Shown: positions 44,159-55,007 of the stretch, in pieces
Layout of the letters: each line of letters begins with the position of its first letter
How positions within the stretch are numbered: the first letter of the stretch is position 1
Assembly (NCBI GenBank): GCA_022702705.1
Contig: CM040429.1
Location: 4,084,073 to 4,148,072 of the forward strand
DNA length: 64,000 nt
Source of the DNA: Papilionanthe hookeriana x Papilionanthe teres
Taxonomy: Eukaryota; Streptophyta; Magnoliopsida; Asparagales; Orchidaceae
Direction of reading: 5' to 3'
Notes under the pieces: model-generated
The model's database searches: none
What the model saw: only the letters and a program-made list of their open reading frames with translations
What the model was told of the DNA's origin: nothing
Translations under genes and position numbers: made by a program

Positions 44159-47125
44159 CTGATGACGAAGAGCACCAATAAAAATAATTCATGCAAGTAG
44201 AAGAAGAAGAAGATCATGTATAACATCCCACCTCTGTTCTCCCTTTAAATATTTCAGCGTTACAGACAAGGATCAATTTCCAGTTTCCTACACCATGTCT
44301 ATTCTCAGGTAAAAAGGAGAATTAGATTGTTGTTGTGATGATAAATTAGTTATAAAACAATGAAAGAAAATGCAGTCTGATAATTTTCAAGGACAACCGC
44401 AATAACTAATAAAAAAAGGAGCGTCCGAATGCATACCATCCAATTTCTATGTATTTACATATCTAACACCTAATCTCTGCTTTTGACAACTATACCACTC
44501 ACATCTTTCTTATCACATCAAAAATACCATTATGTTAACTTAAAAAAATGAAATAACCTGTTGTTATGTATATAAAATTAAAAATTCAGGTGTTACATAT
44601 GTAACATAAGAATTGAGCGGTATTTATGTAAATTTTCATAAAAAAAAAACATTTTTGCAAATATATATACAGTAAGAAGAATTCTGAACATTGTCAAATG
44701 AGGCGCAGGCATAGTACATACTCAGCAACAGCTTCTTTCAAGGTATTTTCTTCCAGTAAAGTCCACCTCTTAATAGCTCTTCTTTTGACAAGTCTTTTGT
44801 CATCTATCCGAGGTGGAGAAACTTTCCTCGTCTTTCGCTTGGTTGAGAGGTCTGTTGACTTCACAAAGCTTGAATGATGTGGCGGCTGGGAATCTTCGCT
44901 CAACTGGAACAAGAAATAAATTAAATACCAAATGAAATTGATTTAATACAGGAGCAAAGATCAGCAATTATGATGACAGAAAAAAAAATATCGTCACATA
45001 TGTTTGTTCTCTAATTCTCTTATTTTAAAAAAAAAAGCAAAAACAAAATGTTATGACGACAAAAATATAGGGAATCAAACAGGTTGTCAAAGAAGAGAGA
45101 GTCTACCAAGTTTCTTAATGATTATAGGAATAGCAACACTCTAAGGGCAAATAGTACCACATAGCAGGAGTTAATAAACCCTACGATCTATATTGACCTC
45201 AGCGGACATTGAAGACAAAGCAGAAGCAGAAATGACGATATTAAGAAGAATGTTTGATAAACTTATCATCATCAAGATAATTAGCCATATGGCAACTATT
45301 TTGCATCAATTTCATGAATATCCTTCATTCGTTCATATAAAGTACAGCATGTGCAGCTAATATGTTTGCACAAGTTGTTGCAGATTATTGTCCACCATTT
45401 ACATTCCTATTCATTAATTCTATCTCTCGTTTTGCTGCAGCGTCTCTATTCTTCTCTCTACCATTTCACACAATTTATATATACTTTCTATGTCAACATC
45501 TCCAATAGTTTTTTCTTTAAAGCGATAATAAAATGTTATTAAAGAAATTGAAATCTACAACAGAGGGTGAACCCATCACTCAACAAAATGATGAGCTGTC
45601 AAAAAAAATTTATTTCATTTTAATGAGTTATTATCACTACGCCTTACTCATACAATCTCTCTAATATAATCAAGTCTCCTCATAGCTTGATTAAATTCTT
45701 GAAGAAAAAAATAAAAAGATTTAAATAGTTTTGATATTTTAGAATTTATATTAGAAAAAGATGAGGAGGGGATCTCGAATATTAAAATTAGCAAAGTTAG
45801 AAAAGAAAGGACGTGAGGCCAAATTAACATTTTTCTAAGTTGGGCAAAGCTTTTCTCCAAACTAGACACAACAATATGCGGCTCCCTTAACTAGAAATTG
45901 AAGTATTAAGAAAGACTAACTCTAATTAGTGAAAAGTGCTTCAATTACAGCTGAAGGATAATATTAAACCGAATGTGCAACTAAAGTGCAAGCTTAGAAT
46001 CAAGGTTGAAAAAAAAATTCTTTTCATGTGCCACCAATTTCATATTTCTACGGCTTAATCCATCCTCTAAATTGGCTCTGCTGCTAATTAATGAACGACT
46101 ATAAATTTTGAATCACCTTTGGTTATAATTCACATAATAGATATGGGAAGCTATTTTACCATTCATTGTTGATAATAAAGGTTGCATAAAAAAACTGCTT
46201 TGCAGATCTCATGTTGCTAATTGACAATGGAAGTGCTCAACTTGCAGCAAATACACTAATCACCCATTCTTTTTAGTATGTGGGGTAACTCTAAGATGGC
46301 AAAGAAGACTAACGTAAAATTTTATGTGGAATCAAGCAATATTGTAGAAACGAAAAAAGAAGTAAGAATCCAGTTCATATAATCACCCCAAGGCACATGG
46401 TCAGCGAGTTGGCCAGGGAAATTCAGGAAAATTAGTTACAAGGCGTAGTAAAATTTTAATCTGATCGTGTGATATTGTAGGGAAGATAATAGAACAAAAA
46501 AAAATATCCTGAAAGGCATTACATTTGACTGATCAGTCTCTTGATAGAATATTTATGAGGTTGGTTATGTTAGACTGCCTTAAGAATGAATAAACAATCA
46601 CGCAAGCAGAAAAAAGTGAAGAAATTACCTCACTGGTGTAAAGAGTTGGATTCCTTTCAAAGAAAGTATGATGATCCAGCTTACTTGGTTCAGCATCTTT
46701 ATTGCATTCTTCGACAATACCATTTCCTTCTAAGTGCTTGGAATCCGATGGATCTCCATTAACAATATCAGGCAATGGAACCAAACTGCATTTTTCTCTC
46801 ACGAGAGCAATAGTGCTAGAGTCCAGTCCAGCGGGAACTTCAGCAACCAGCTCAGTAACAGAATCTGGTATGACTGTATTGCTTGTGGAACTATGTTTGG
46901 CTGGCTCATTAAGAACTGCATCGCCACTAGATATGCTAATCAATGCAGCAGCTGCGGCAACTTCTGCATCTGGGGGTGGTTCTTCCACCAACATGTGTGG
47001 ATCTAAGCGGCTATTCTCTGAGGCTTCCTTCACTTTGCTGACCTCGCCAGGATCAAGCTTATGAATAAGAACTCCAACAGGACTAGACACATCATGCCCG
47101 CCAAGATTAACGCATGCTTCTTTAT
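44105..47125 (-). CDS. TRF-like (TRFL) Myb/telobox protein, 3' part, four exons
   Basis: Exons on the minus strand: about 47,125-46,629, 44,903-44,722, 44,298-44,232 and 44,158-44,105; introns GT-AG. The first visible exon is acidic with SKVKEASENSRLDPHMLVEE, as in the linker of plant TRF-like proteins. The last three build a Myb domain: KRWTLLEENTLKEAVAEHGV, GNWKLILVCNAEIFKGRTE and VDLKDKWRNLSRYLLQ. The motif VDLKDKWRN is the telobox signature of proteins that bind plant telomeric TTTAGGG repeats. The protein probably ends LLQV-stop at 44,105. The N-terminal region is not found before the copia at 47,469 and may lie beyond it or outside the window. All visible exons are open, so the gene looks functional. 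Confidence 0.88.
44232..44298 (-). CDS. TRFL exon, Myb helix 2 region
   Basis: The acceptor AG/ACATGG is fixed by frame, because the other AG nearby would give an immediate stop. It encodes HGVGNWKLILVCNAEIFKGR, TE. The donor is GAG/GTGGG. Confidence 0.85.
44428..44633. mobile_element. Palindromic MITE (M7)
   Basis: Left arm ATACCATCCAATTTCTATG, TATTTACATATCTAACACC; right arm GTGTTACATATGTAACATAAG, AATTGAGCGGTATTTATG. The core has TATCACATCAAAAATACC. It lies in a TRFL intron. Confidence 0.75.
44722..44903 (-). CDS. TRFL exon, basic region and Myb helix 1
   Basis: Acceptor TTCCAG/TTG, donor GA/GTATGT, 60 codons plus two bases. It contains KRKTRKVSPPRIDDKRLVKR, a basic nuclear-localisation-like segment, and RWTLLEENTLKEAVAE, the start of the Myb fold. 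Confidence 0.88.
44940..46628. other. TRFL intron
   Basis: AT-rich intron of 1.7 kb between the exons at 44,903 and 46,629. No transposon protein motif was seen; short frames inside it are not genes. Confidence 0.6.
46629..47125 (-). CDS. TRFL exon, acidic linker region
   Basis: Open through KDKEACVNLGGHDVSSPVG, LIHKLDPGEVSKVKEASENS, RLDPHMLVEEPPPDAEVAAA, then a Ser/Val-rich part and LDHHTFFERNPTLYTSE. The donor is GAG/GTAATT at 46,628. The acceptor is either AAAAG (exon from 47,125) or GATAAAG (from 47,119). The open frame upstream to 47,258 is probably intron. Confidence 0.75.
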
Positions 47126-47468
47126 CTTTTATGAAATTTGAAATCAAGTGAAAAACTTTATAGATTAGATGAATCCCATCTTTGCAGATTAGAGTGGTTG
47201 AAAAAGATACTGTAAAACTGCCAGCCGAAGAAACGAAAGCGAGCGTTAAGTATGGCATTACAAAGAGATTGAGACGTTTAAAAGGAAAGCACGGCCTTCC
47301 TCATGAAAACTTGACACACTATGAAATGCAGCGGAACTTCTTCTAAGTTATGAGAGCTAATATTATCGGAAAATTAATATGGTAGCAAGAAGTTTGACCA
47401 TATCAACCATAGCATAACATGGCAAACGGAAGAAAAATATATAGCAACCAAACAACATGACATAAAAG
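47126..47468. other. Sequence between TRFL exon and copia
   Basis: No further exon was recognised; probably TRFL intron. Confidence 0.45.
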
Positions 47469-47844
47469 TGTTACGCAAAAACAATGCGGAAACGTAAAAA
47501 TTCACACAAAAACAATCATATACAAAAGATTTACATGGCTCGGCGTTAAGTTGATTCGCCTACGTCCACGAGGAGGGAGGTTTCACTAGCACCGGATGGG
47601 AGAAAGAAAAATGGCTTGGAGTTACAACTAAACACTTCTCCTCCACACCTCTAATGAACACTAAGTCCTCTTTTATAGAGGCAAAGAGCATATAAGGAAA
47701 TGAATCAAAAAAATAAATTAATTAATTAAAATAATGCCATAAAATACAACGATCTCCATTGCATCTCTTACTTCCAGATAAGTAAGAGATAATCAAATGA
47801 GCTTCAAACTTCAATTCAGTTGCATCAAGATGATTGGCTACGTA
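47469..47844 (-). repeat. 3' LTR of copia element 2
   Basis: 376 bp. The lower part matches 62,124-62,283 and 63,867-64,000 (AAAACAATG, AATTCACACAACAA, AAAGATTTAyrTGG, TCGGCGTTA, CCACGAGGAG). On the minus strand it starts just after the purine tract TTTTGGGAGGGGGG. Confidence 0.8.
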
Positions 47845-47950
47845 CCCCCCTCCCAAAAGGGATCAAGCCTTGTGTAGTTCTTCAAAATGCCCGACTGGGC
47901 AATCAGTCTTAAGTTCTAATGTTTACTAAACTCCTGCAGTATATGAACTT

Positions 47951-49391
47951 CTAGACTGGTTGTACCTTCGTGAGCATGTTAGTTGGATTATCCTTCGTAA
48001 CTATCTTCTTCAACAGAACATTATCTTCTTCAATCAAGTCTCGAACAAAGTGGTATCTCACGTCAATGTGCTTGCAACGAGCATGATGAACTGGATTTTT
48101 GGCCAAGGATATTGCACTCTGACTGTCACAGAACATCGCCAGATACTCCTGATCAACTCCCAAGTCATTTAATAGACTCTACATCCATATTACTTCCTTA
48201 ATCATCTTTGTCACCGTCATGTACTCAGTCTCCGTAATAGGCAAAGCAACAGTAAACTGAAGAACCGACCTCCAAATGATTGGACCTCTTGCCAATATAA
48301 ATAAATAACCAGTTGTAGATCTCCGCATATCCATATCATCCGCATAGTTCCGAGTCAGTGTAGCCTATACACAAATCTAGACTATATGATTGTCTCTCAA
48401 ATACCAAAGTAACATCAACTATACCCTTCAGATACCTTAAAGGACTTTTCACAACCTGTCAATGACTCATTCCTGGATCATGCATGAACCTGCTCACAAA
48501 ACCAACTGATTGTGCAATCTCTGGTTTAGTACAAATCATAAAATACATCAGACTGCCCACTACACTAGCACAAAGAACTGATCACATATCTTTCCTTTTC
48601 TGATTATCTTTAGAACACTAATTTAAACTCAACTGAAAGTGAGATGCAATGTGTTGACTCACTGCCTTGCTCAAGTCATCAACCCCAAATTTCTTCAGCA
48701 CATTTCAAACATAAACTCCTTGTAAAATCCAAACCTCTCCAGCTGCCTTGTCCCTTAAAATCTCTATGCCAATAATTTTGCAAGCTTTACCCAATTCTTT
48801 CATTTCGAAAAATTTGGACAGTTGATTATTCATCCAATCAACCTCAATTCGACTAGCAGATGTAATCAACATATCAACATATAGAAGCAAGTGAATAAAC
48901 TCACCATTGGCCAATTTCTTGAATTATGGACAGTGATCATATTGACTCCTTGTGTACTCATGTCCCCTCATGAAATGATCAAATTATTTATACAACTGGC
49001 GTGGTGACTACTTCAACCCATGAAAAGACTCGTCCAGTTTGCAAACCAAATCTTTTGATGATCCATATCCAGGCATCTGCAACATGTAGATCTTCTTTTG
49101 CAATTCTCCGTGTAAGAATGATATCTTCACATCAAGCTGTTCCAAGATCATACCGCACTGTGCTACAAGTGTTAAGAGAGCACGAATTGAGGGATGTTTG
49201 ACCACCAGAGAGAACACCTTGTCATAATCAATCCCTTCTCATTACGCTAAATCTTCTATCACTAATCTTGCCTTGTACTGCACATCAGCTCCATGAAAAC
49301 CTCCCTTCTTTGCATGCAACCATTTGCACCCGATGGTTTTCCTTCCCGAAAGAAGCTTCATTGAACTTCAAGTATCATTCTTCCAAAAAGA
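47951..49391 (-). pseudogene. copia RT-RNase H, broken
   Basis: RT pieces: GRKTIGCKWLHAKKGGF, EGIDYDKVFSLVVKHPSIRA, LLTLVAQCGMILEQLDVKIS, FLHGELQKKIYMLQMPGYG (49.36-49.0 kb) and FIHLLLYVDMLITSASRIEV (48.9 kb), where YVDD reads YVDM. RNase H near 48.15 kb: MFCDSQSAISLAKNPVHHA, RCKHIDVRYHFVRDLIEE and NPTNMLTK. Several stops and frameshifts separate the pieces. The frame is cut at 49,391 by the gypsy and resumes at 58,860. Confidence 0.85.
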
Positions 49392-49396
49392 CTCCA
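49392..49396. other. Target site duplication, left (CTCCA)
   Basis: CTCCA lies immediately before the gypsy LTR and is repeated immediately after the other LTR at 58,855-58,859. Five bases is the normal length for LTR retrotransposon integration. Confidence 0.9.
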
Positions 49397-50690
49397 TGAC
49401 ACGGGTAGAGGACCGGTCGGTTCTCAAGGAAGGACGCCCCCTCCTCCCCTTCTTCCTTTCACTCCCCTTTTTCACCTTCATTTCCTCTTTTTTTCCTCCT
49501 CTTTCCTTCCTCATCTTTCCTTTCTCTCCCCCTCATCTTTCCTTCCTAAGCATTTTCCTATTTTAAATTCTTTCCTAAAATATGAAATTCTAACTTTATT
49601 TTCCTTCCTTGTTTTAAAACCCTTTCCTAAAATCTGAAATCCCTTATTATTCTCGTTGCTAATTTTAAAAGTCATTCCTAAAATCTGAAATCTCTTTTTA
49701 TTCTCCTTACTTATTTAAAAGTCTTTCCAAAAATCTGAAATATTTTTCCAAAAATCTAAAATCTTTTTTATTCTCTTTTCTTATTTTGAAAGTCTTTCAA
49801 ATATCTGAAATAATTCCTAAAATAGGTCAAATCTCTTTATAAATAAAAGGTAATGTACTTAGAGTTAGGAGTTTTGTTTTTGATATCTGAAATCAGGTTT
49901 TAGACTTGGTAATTTTCCCTTCAAGAGTTGTATCTGACATCAAGGTAGTGCTCATATTGTCCCTCGTCCGAGATGGTGATCATTTCCACGGGTCTGGATG
50001 GTGCTCTGGCTGTAGCTTGACCCCAACGTGATATTTCTCTATCCTTCCATCCTTCCTACTGTTGTCCGCCCGCTTCCGAGCCCTACAGCAGACCACCGCA
50101 CCTCTTCCCCAACAAACGTCGGTTGTTTTCCTCCCTCCAACCTGTTGTTAGCCTTCTCTCAGCAAGGTCGCGCTCCCCATACTCCATCCCAACACTCAGC
50201 CACTCTTCTTGAACAACCCAATCTTGTTGTCCATCTGCCCAAAATTCTCTCCAATACTCAGCCGACCACTTCTAGCAGTCTACCTTGTTGTCCAGGTGTT
50301 TCCCATCGTTGCCAGCGCTTCCTTGCTCGCTATCCACTCTCTGAAAGTGCTAACGAGCCTTCCCTGATGCTGTCCCATCTTCCCAACTTGCTTCCCCACC
50401 TTCCAACCTACCGCCCAACAAACCTTCCCTCATCTTAACCTGCTGCCTCCCTCCTCCAGTTCACCTTCTAACCCCTATAGGCCCCTCTCGCATTCACACT
50501 TGTTGTCCCAAGCCTCCGGATCCACTGGGCCAACCTCCACCACTCTTGGGATACATTTTCGAGGTGTTAGCTTATGTTTTTGTGTTTGTTTGTCGTTTAT
50601 TTCATGTTTTCAATGGTTGTTGTAACTGATTTCAAATTCAATAATAATATTTATATTTCTTTTGTGGATTGGGTTTCTCCTCCGGTATCA
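49397..50690 (+). repeat. 5' LTR of gypsy element 5
   Basis: 1,294 bp. It shares with 57,516-58,854 a pyrimidine-rich start (CCTTCTTCC), a run of CTAAAATmTGAAATC/TTTTTATTCTCC repeats, CTTTATAAATA, and the end CTCCGGTATCA. CTTTATAAATAAAAGG near 49,831 is a likely TATA box. Confidence 0.88.
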
Positions 50691-50843
50691 TTTGGTATCA
50701 GACATAGTCGAACTCTAGTCTCACTCTAGTCTCATTTTAGGGTTTCTAGTACCAATTTTTTTCTATTTTTTCTTTTGTGTATTTTTTTCTCTTCATTCAT
50801 TGTTCCTTCTTTCTTTCTTTTCAAGATCCCAAAACCGCCGACT

Positions 50844-51255
50844 ATGCCGCCAAGAAGAAATATGCCCAAGCCTATCAGGGTTGAGATACGACGAGAACTC
50901 CATCACCTCCAATAGAGGCTTACGAATATTGAAAAGAAAATCCAGTGGGAAGTTACCTCGACCGTGATCTGCAAGGTCGAAAGGAAGAAGGAGAAAATAT
51001 GAAGATGAAGAAGGAAACATAGCATTGGTTCATACCAACTTACTACCACCAAAAGTTGCATACTCTAGCTTTCGAAGATGTGAGATTGTATCACCAAGCG
51101 ACCCCCCTCCCCCCATGCTACTATCTAGCGAAACAAATCCACAAGTCTGTCACAGCCAGAAAATATTGTAAGTGTCGCGGATTCGAACATGTGGAAGTAG
51201 AATGCACAACCAGGGGAGTGATCTATTTCACGGAGCAATGCGTTGTTGAAACCTG
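50844..51255 (+). pseudogene. gypsy Gag, decayed
   Basis: ATG at 50,844 begins MPPRRNMPKPIRVEIRRELH then meets a stop (HHLQ-stop); RLTNIEKKIQWEV follows. Near 51,140-51,200 the text SVTARKYCKCRGFEHVEVEC keeps a zinc-knuckle pattern. Most of the capsid region is missing, so the gag is deleted as well as broken. Confidence 0.65.
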
Positions 51256-52339
51256 AGGTAATGTCACTAAAAAGCAGTTCGAACGAGAATTTTTAGTCGA
51301 TGGCGCCTTTGTCGGCCGCTTAAAGTTAGCTTTGGAAAGCGTTCTTTTGGAAATTTAATTTAATTTATAATATACGCATTGATTTTTGAAAATAAAATTT
51401 TAAATTTCAAAATATAAGAATTTGGAAAGGACGGATCCCATTTGTTAAGTAGTTTGAATGAACGAGCGAAATATTGCGAGTAACACATCTATCCCGAAGA
51501 ATAGACGTCCTACTTGACGATATCGCTCGATCGAATAAACCACGAAATTCATGATATCCGTTACGGTACGCGAACCTTTTATGTGGACCGACAAATTCCC
51601 CTATTTAATACAAAAGAATTAAACGGGGTTTATATTATACGGGGTCTTTAAAACTCCCTATGAGGCGAGCCCCATAGTTAATTACCCCTCGGATGACCGA
51701 AATCACATGAGAGAACTCTCGATTTAGATCTCAGGTTTCTATCTTCACGAAGTAAAAAGGTAGGGTTTTCCAACGAAATTTGAGAGTAGGAAATCCAATA
51801 GGTGAAGGGTACAAGGAGGAACATTTATTTCTGGAGTCAAAGGAAAGAAGGGTAGGGGATGTCACAGATCTCGAGGAGGACCTCGAGGACGTCCCAGACT
51901 ATCCTATGGTTGGGCTTTAAATTTTTGGAAAAAGATTTATTTTAATTTCAATCTTGCAAATTAATTATAGGGATTACGCTTGCATAATGTCTGGCTATGC
52001 AAACTACCTAAAGGACAGGAGGATTTACGTCGTATCGGGCGACGACCTCGGAAACCTAAGCGGATTAGGGCTTATATTGCACAGAAGGGTTGTGCTGAAG
52101 GCCTAAAAGAAACAGGTGAGGGTTTATGTCGCACGGGGCGGACTACCTCGAAACCTAAGAGCTTGTTATTTAAAGCTAAGGGAGGGTTTTCTTTGAAGAA
52201 GACACGAGTTTTCTTTGAAGAAGATGGTCGTGCTGTCCACCGTGCTCCAAGCTCCACGTCGTAGCAAGATCGCGATTTAAGTTTAAGTTAAAGTTGACAT
52301 GCCAACCATTTTTATTTTTAAGTGAGTGTGTGTGACTGT

Positions 52340-52620
52340 GACAAGAGTAGCAAAAGTAAACAGTAACAAGAGCATCTTTGTAACAGATTAAACAGTAAAC
52401 ATACTAAACAGGAGTACATGCTGAAAGTAAACATGCTTGAACGAGTGTGCACTAAAAGTAAGCGAGCTATACTAGCGAGGAAAGAGTGCGAAAGAAAGTA
52501 AAGCACGCTAAACGAGTGTAAGCGAAAAGGTAAACAAGCTAGACTAGCGGGAATATATGCTAAAAAGTAAAGCGAGTACAACGGTAAAGAAAGTAAAGGC
52601 GTATCACGGGAGTACCGTAT
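52340..52620 (+). repeat. Degenerate AGTAAA-rich tract
   Basis: AAAGTAAAC, AACAGTAAAC, GAAAGTAAAG and AAAAGTAAGCGAGC recur at irregular spacing of about 10-40 bp. A similar tract is in the related LTR at about 9,790-9,830 (reverse complement). Confidence 0.6.
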
Positions 52621-54920
52621 GATCCGCTTATCCTCGATGCGTCTGTTACTATTTATGACTATTTTTATGGTCTTTTTCTTATTTATTTCTGCAACGAGTC
52701 GATATCAAAAGAGCGGGAAGCGGGAGTAGTAGGTGAAAACAACACTGAACTTAAACGAAGTGCTTACGGTGTGTAGAAAGAAGACAAAGTACGTAAACTC
52801 GATAGTAAAAGCGAAAGAAAGACGGCGGAAAACGTCGAGAAAACGAAGAAAAATCGTAAAAAGAAAACTAGGAAATCGAGAAAGCAAGAAAAAGAACGTC
52901 CGTAGAAAACTCCGAGAAAAGTAACGAACGAAAACAAAGCAAACCCGTAGGAAAAACACGGAAAACACTAGAAGAAACCTACAAGTGACCCGTAAGCACG
53001 GTGGTGTTTCGGACTCAGAGCTGTGCTAATATCCAGGACTTGAGTGTCGACTACTTATCCCGACTTTACTGCGAAGGCGATCCTAATCCGACTCGAATAG
53101 CTGACCGTGGACTTTTGTAAATTTTCACACATTTCATTTTGGGTTTTCATGCGAGCAAAAACTTGTAGGTAGGTAAGTACGTGTAGCGATGGAGGTAGTT
53201 TTGCATTTTTAAAACATATGTATTTTTTTGTTTTAAAACATTTCGATCACGCGGGTTGACTACTCTAATAGGACTAGGACTACGAACTTTAGGCTGTCGG
53301 CGGTAGAAACCCCGAGGACGGCCGAATGGTTCCGTGACTCTGCTCTCACTCTCTACGAGTCTGCGAGATAGGCGGCCCCGTTCTATGGCTCTCGTAATTT
53401 TCTCGTTTTGCGGTCTCGTCGATGTCCCACCGCACTTACGGCTTGCTTGATGGCCATATATAACCCGAGGAGGCTATATATGCACACCTACATGTCCCCT
53501 GTATGTGTGTGGGTTAAGCGAAAGCAAGGTGAAAACTAGGGACGAGGGGTCGAGGAAAGGAGAGAAAAGACAAGTAAATCACCCGGACTCCCGACCAGGC
53601 CTCGCGTGTCCTATAAAAAGGACTAAAGGCATCTCGACACTCTCGGAGAAGGTGAAGACTAGACCCTAAGAACACACTCCCTGTTTTCCCAAATAGCGGT
53701 AAAATCATAAATGGAGATAAAATGAAATAAAATAAAGAAAAGAAGCGGCTGCTGCCGGATCGTTGGATCCGGGTCACTAAGCTAGGAGTACTTATCACAA
53801 AGCACCAGAGCCTAACCCCTCACTTCCCTCTCTTTCTTCCTTCTTCTTTTTTTTTAATTTTCATAAAATTCAAGGCCTTAAACAAGTGTGAAACAAGGCC
53901 CATCAATTCCGATATCAATTTATCACATGATTGCCACAATTCCAACTTTGTATAACTTCATCAATTTCAACATTTAACCATCAAATATTGATTGAGGCAA
54001 GTAAGAAATGTGTCTTCCTCCATCCAAATCATCTCACAAGTAAGTGTAGCAAGAAATAAGAAGGAAATAGGTATCACCACACATATTAAAGCTCTCGGCC
54101 GAGATACATACCAAGCCGAAACCCACAGCCCAAAATCACAAAGATGAGAACCATAAGAGGTAAAGCCTCCTCCCACCAAACTCCAAATTTTACAAAGAAA
54201 CTCACGACTAGGCACTAGGAGCCGAATACATCGAGCACTGGCTCGCCACAAAATGCTCGAGATTAAAATCACTAGACGACCAAGCAAATCGACGCAAACA
54301 AAGCCCAGACCGAGCTCGAGCCCGAGCCATCATAGGCTCCGAACGGAAGGTGCGGCCGGTTCACTACAAAGTCGAGACCCGAGCCCCGAACATCACCTTA
54401 AATTGAGCTTAAAACACGGCTTCGGCAAGCCTCGACATTGAAATTTCAAGAATTAATTGAAGCAAATAAGAGATGCCTCCAAATTCGTCCAACCAATTTC
54501 ATAAGCCAACATAGCCAAACAAACATAGCCCAACTCCGAGGCCTAGATGAATGCTCACCACGAGGACTAAATCCGGCCTATACTGAAAGCCAACCCGAGC
54601 CACTACACGGTCGTGAGGATCGATCCAGCCGCAAGCCAAAACGGCCCCAAAAACCGAGAGCAAGAAAAAAAAAAAAGCAAAACTCAAAACGAGTCCGGAG
54701 AAAGTAGCGAGGGAGGGCGGGACCGAGAATACAAAGCCACCAAAAGTCCGAGCACAAAGCTACGAGTTAAACCACTAAAAGGCGACATCAAATCAAACCC
54801 GAGGCTAAGTAATCAAGCCTTCACAAAGATTGAAAAGCGAGGCATCACAAAGCCGAAACCGAGGCCTCCATTCGGCCAAAACAAAGCACAACAAGTCTAA
54901 ACCGAGCCCAGCAAAGCCAA

Positions 54921-55007
54921 ACCGAATACAGGAAAACCAAAACCGAATACAGGAAAGCCAAAACCGCATACAGGAAAACCAAAACCGAATACAGGAAAGC
55001 CAAAACC
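54921..55007 (+). repeat. 21-bp tandem repeat, about four units
   Basis: Units of ACCGAATACAGGAAAACCAA, alternating GAAAACC and GAAAGCC, one with CGCATAC. Being a multiple of three it gives an apparent RIQENQN/RIQESQN repeat in one frame, but no gene context supports translation. Confidence 0.85.

Noticed and set aside
46702..47064. 120-codon plus-strand frame
   Set aside because: It is the antisense shadow of the TRFL exon at 46,629-47,125, which has conserved sequence and splice sites.
52705..52968. Phe-rich minus-strand frame in the GC-richer block
   Set aside because: It comes from an AGAAAA-type repeat composition; no start context or domain.
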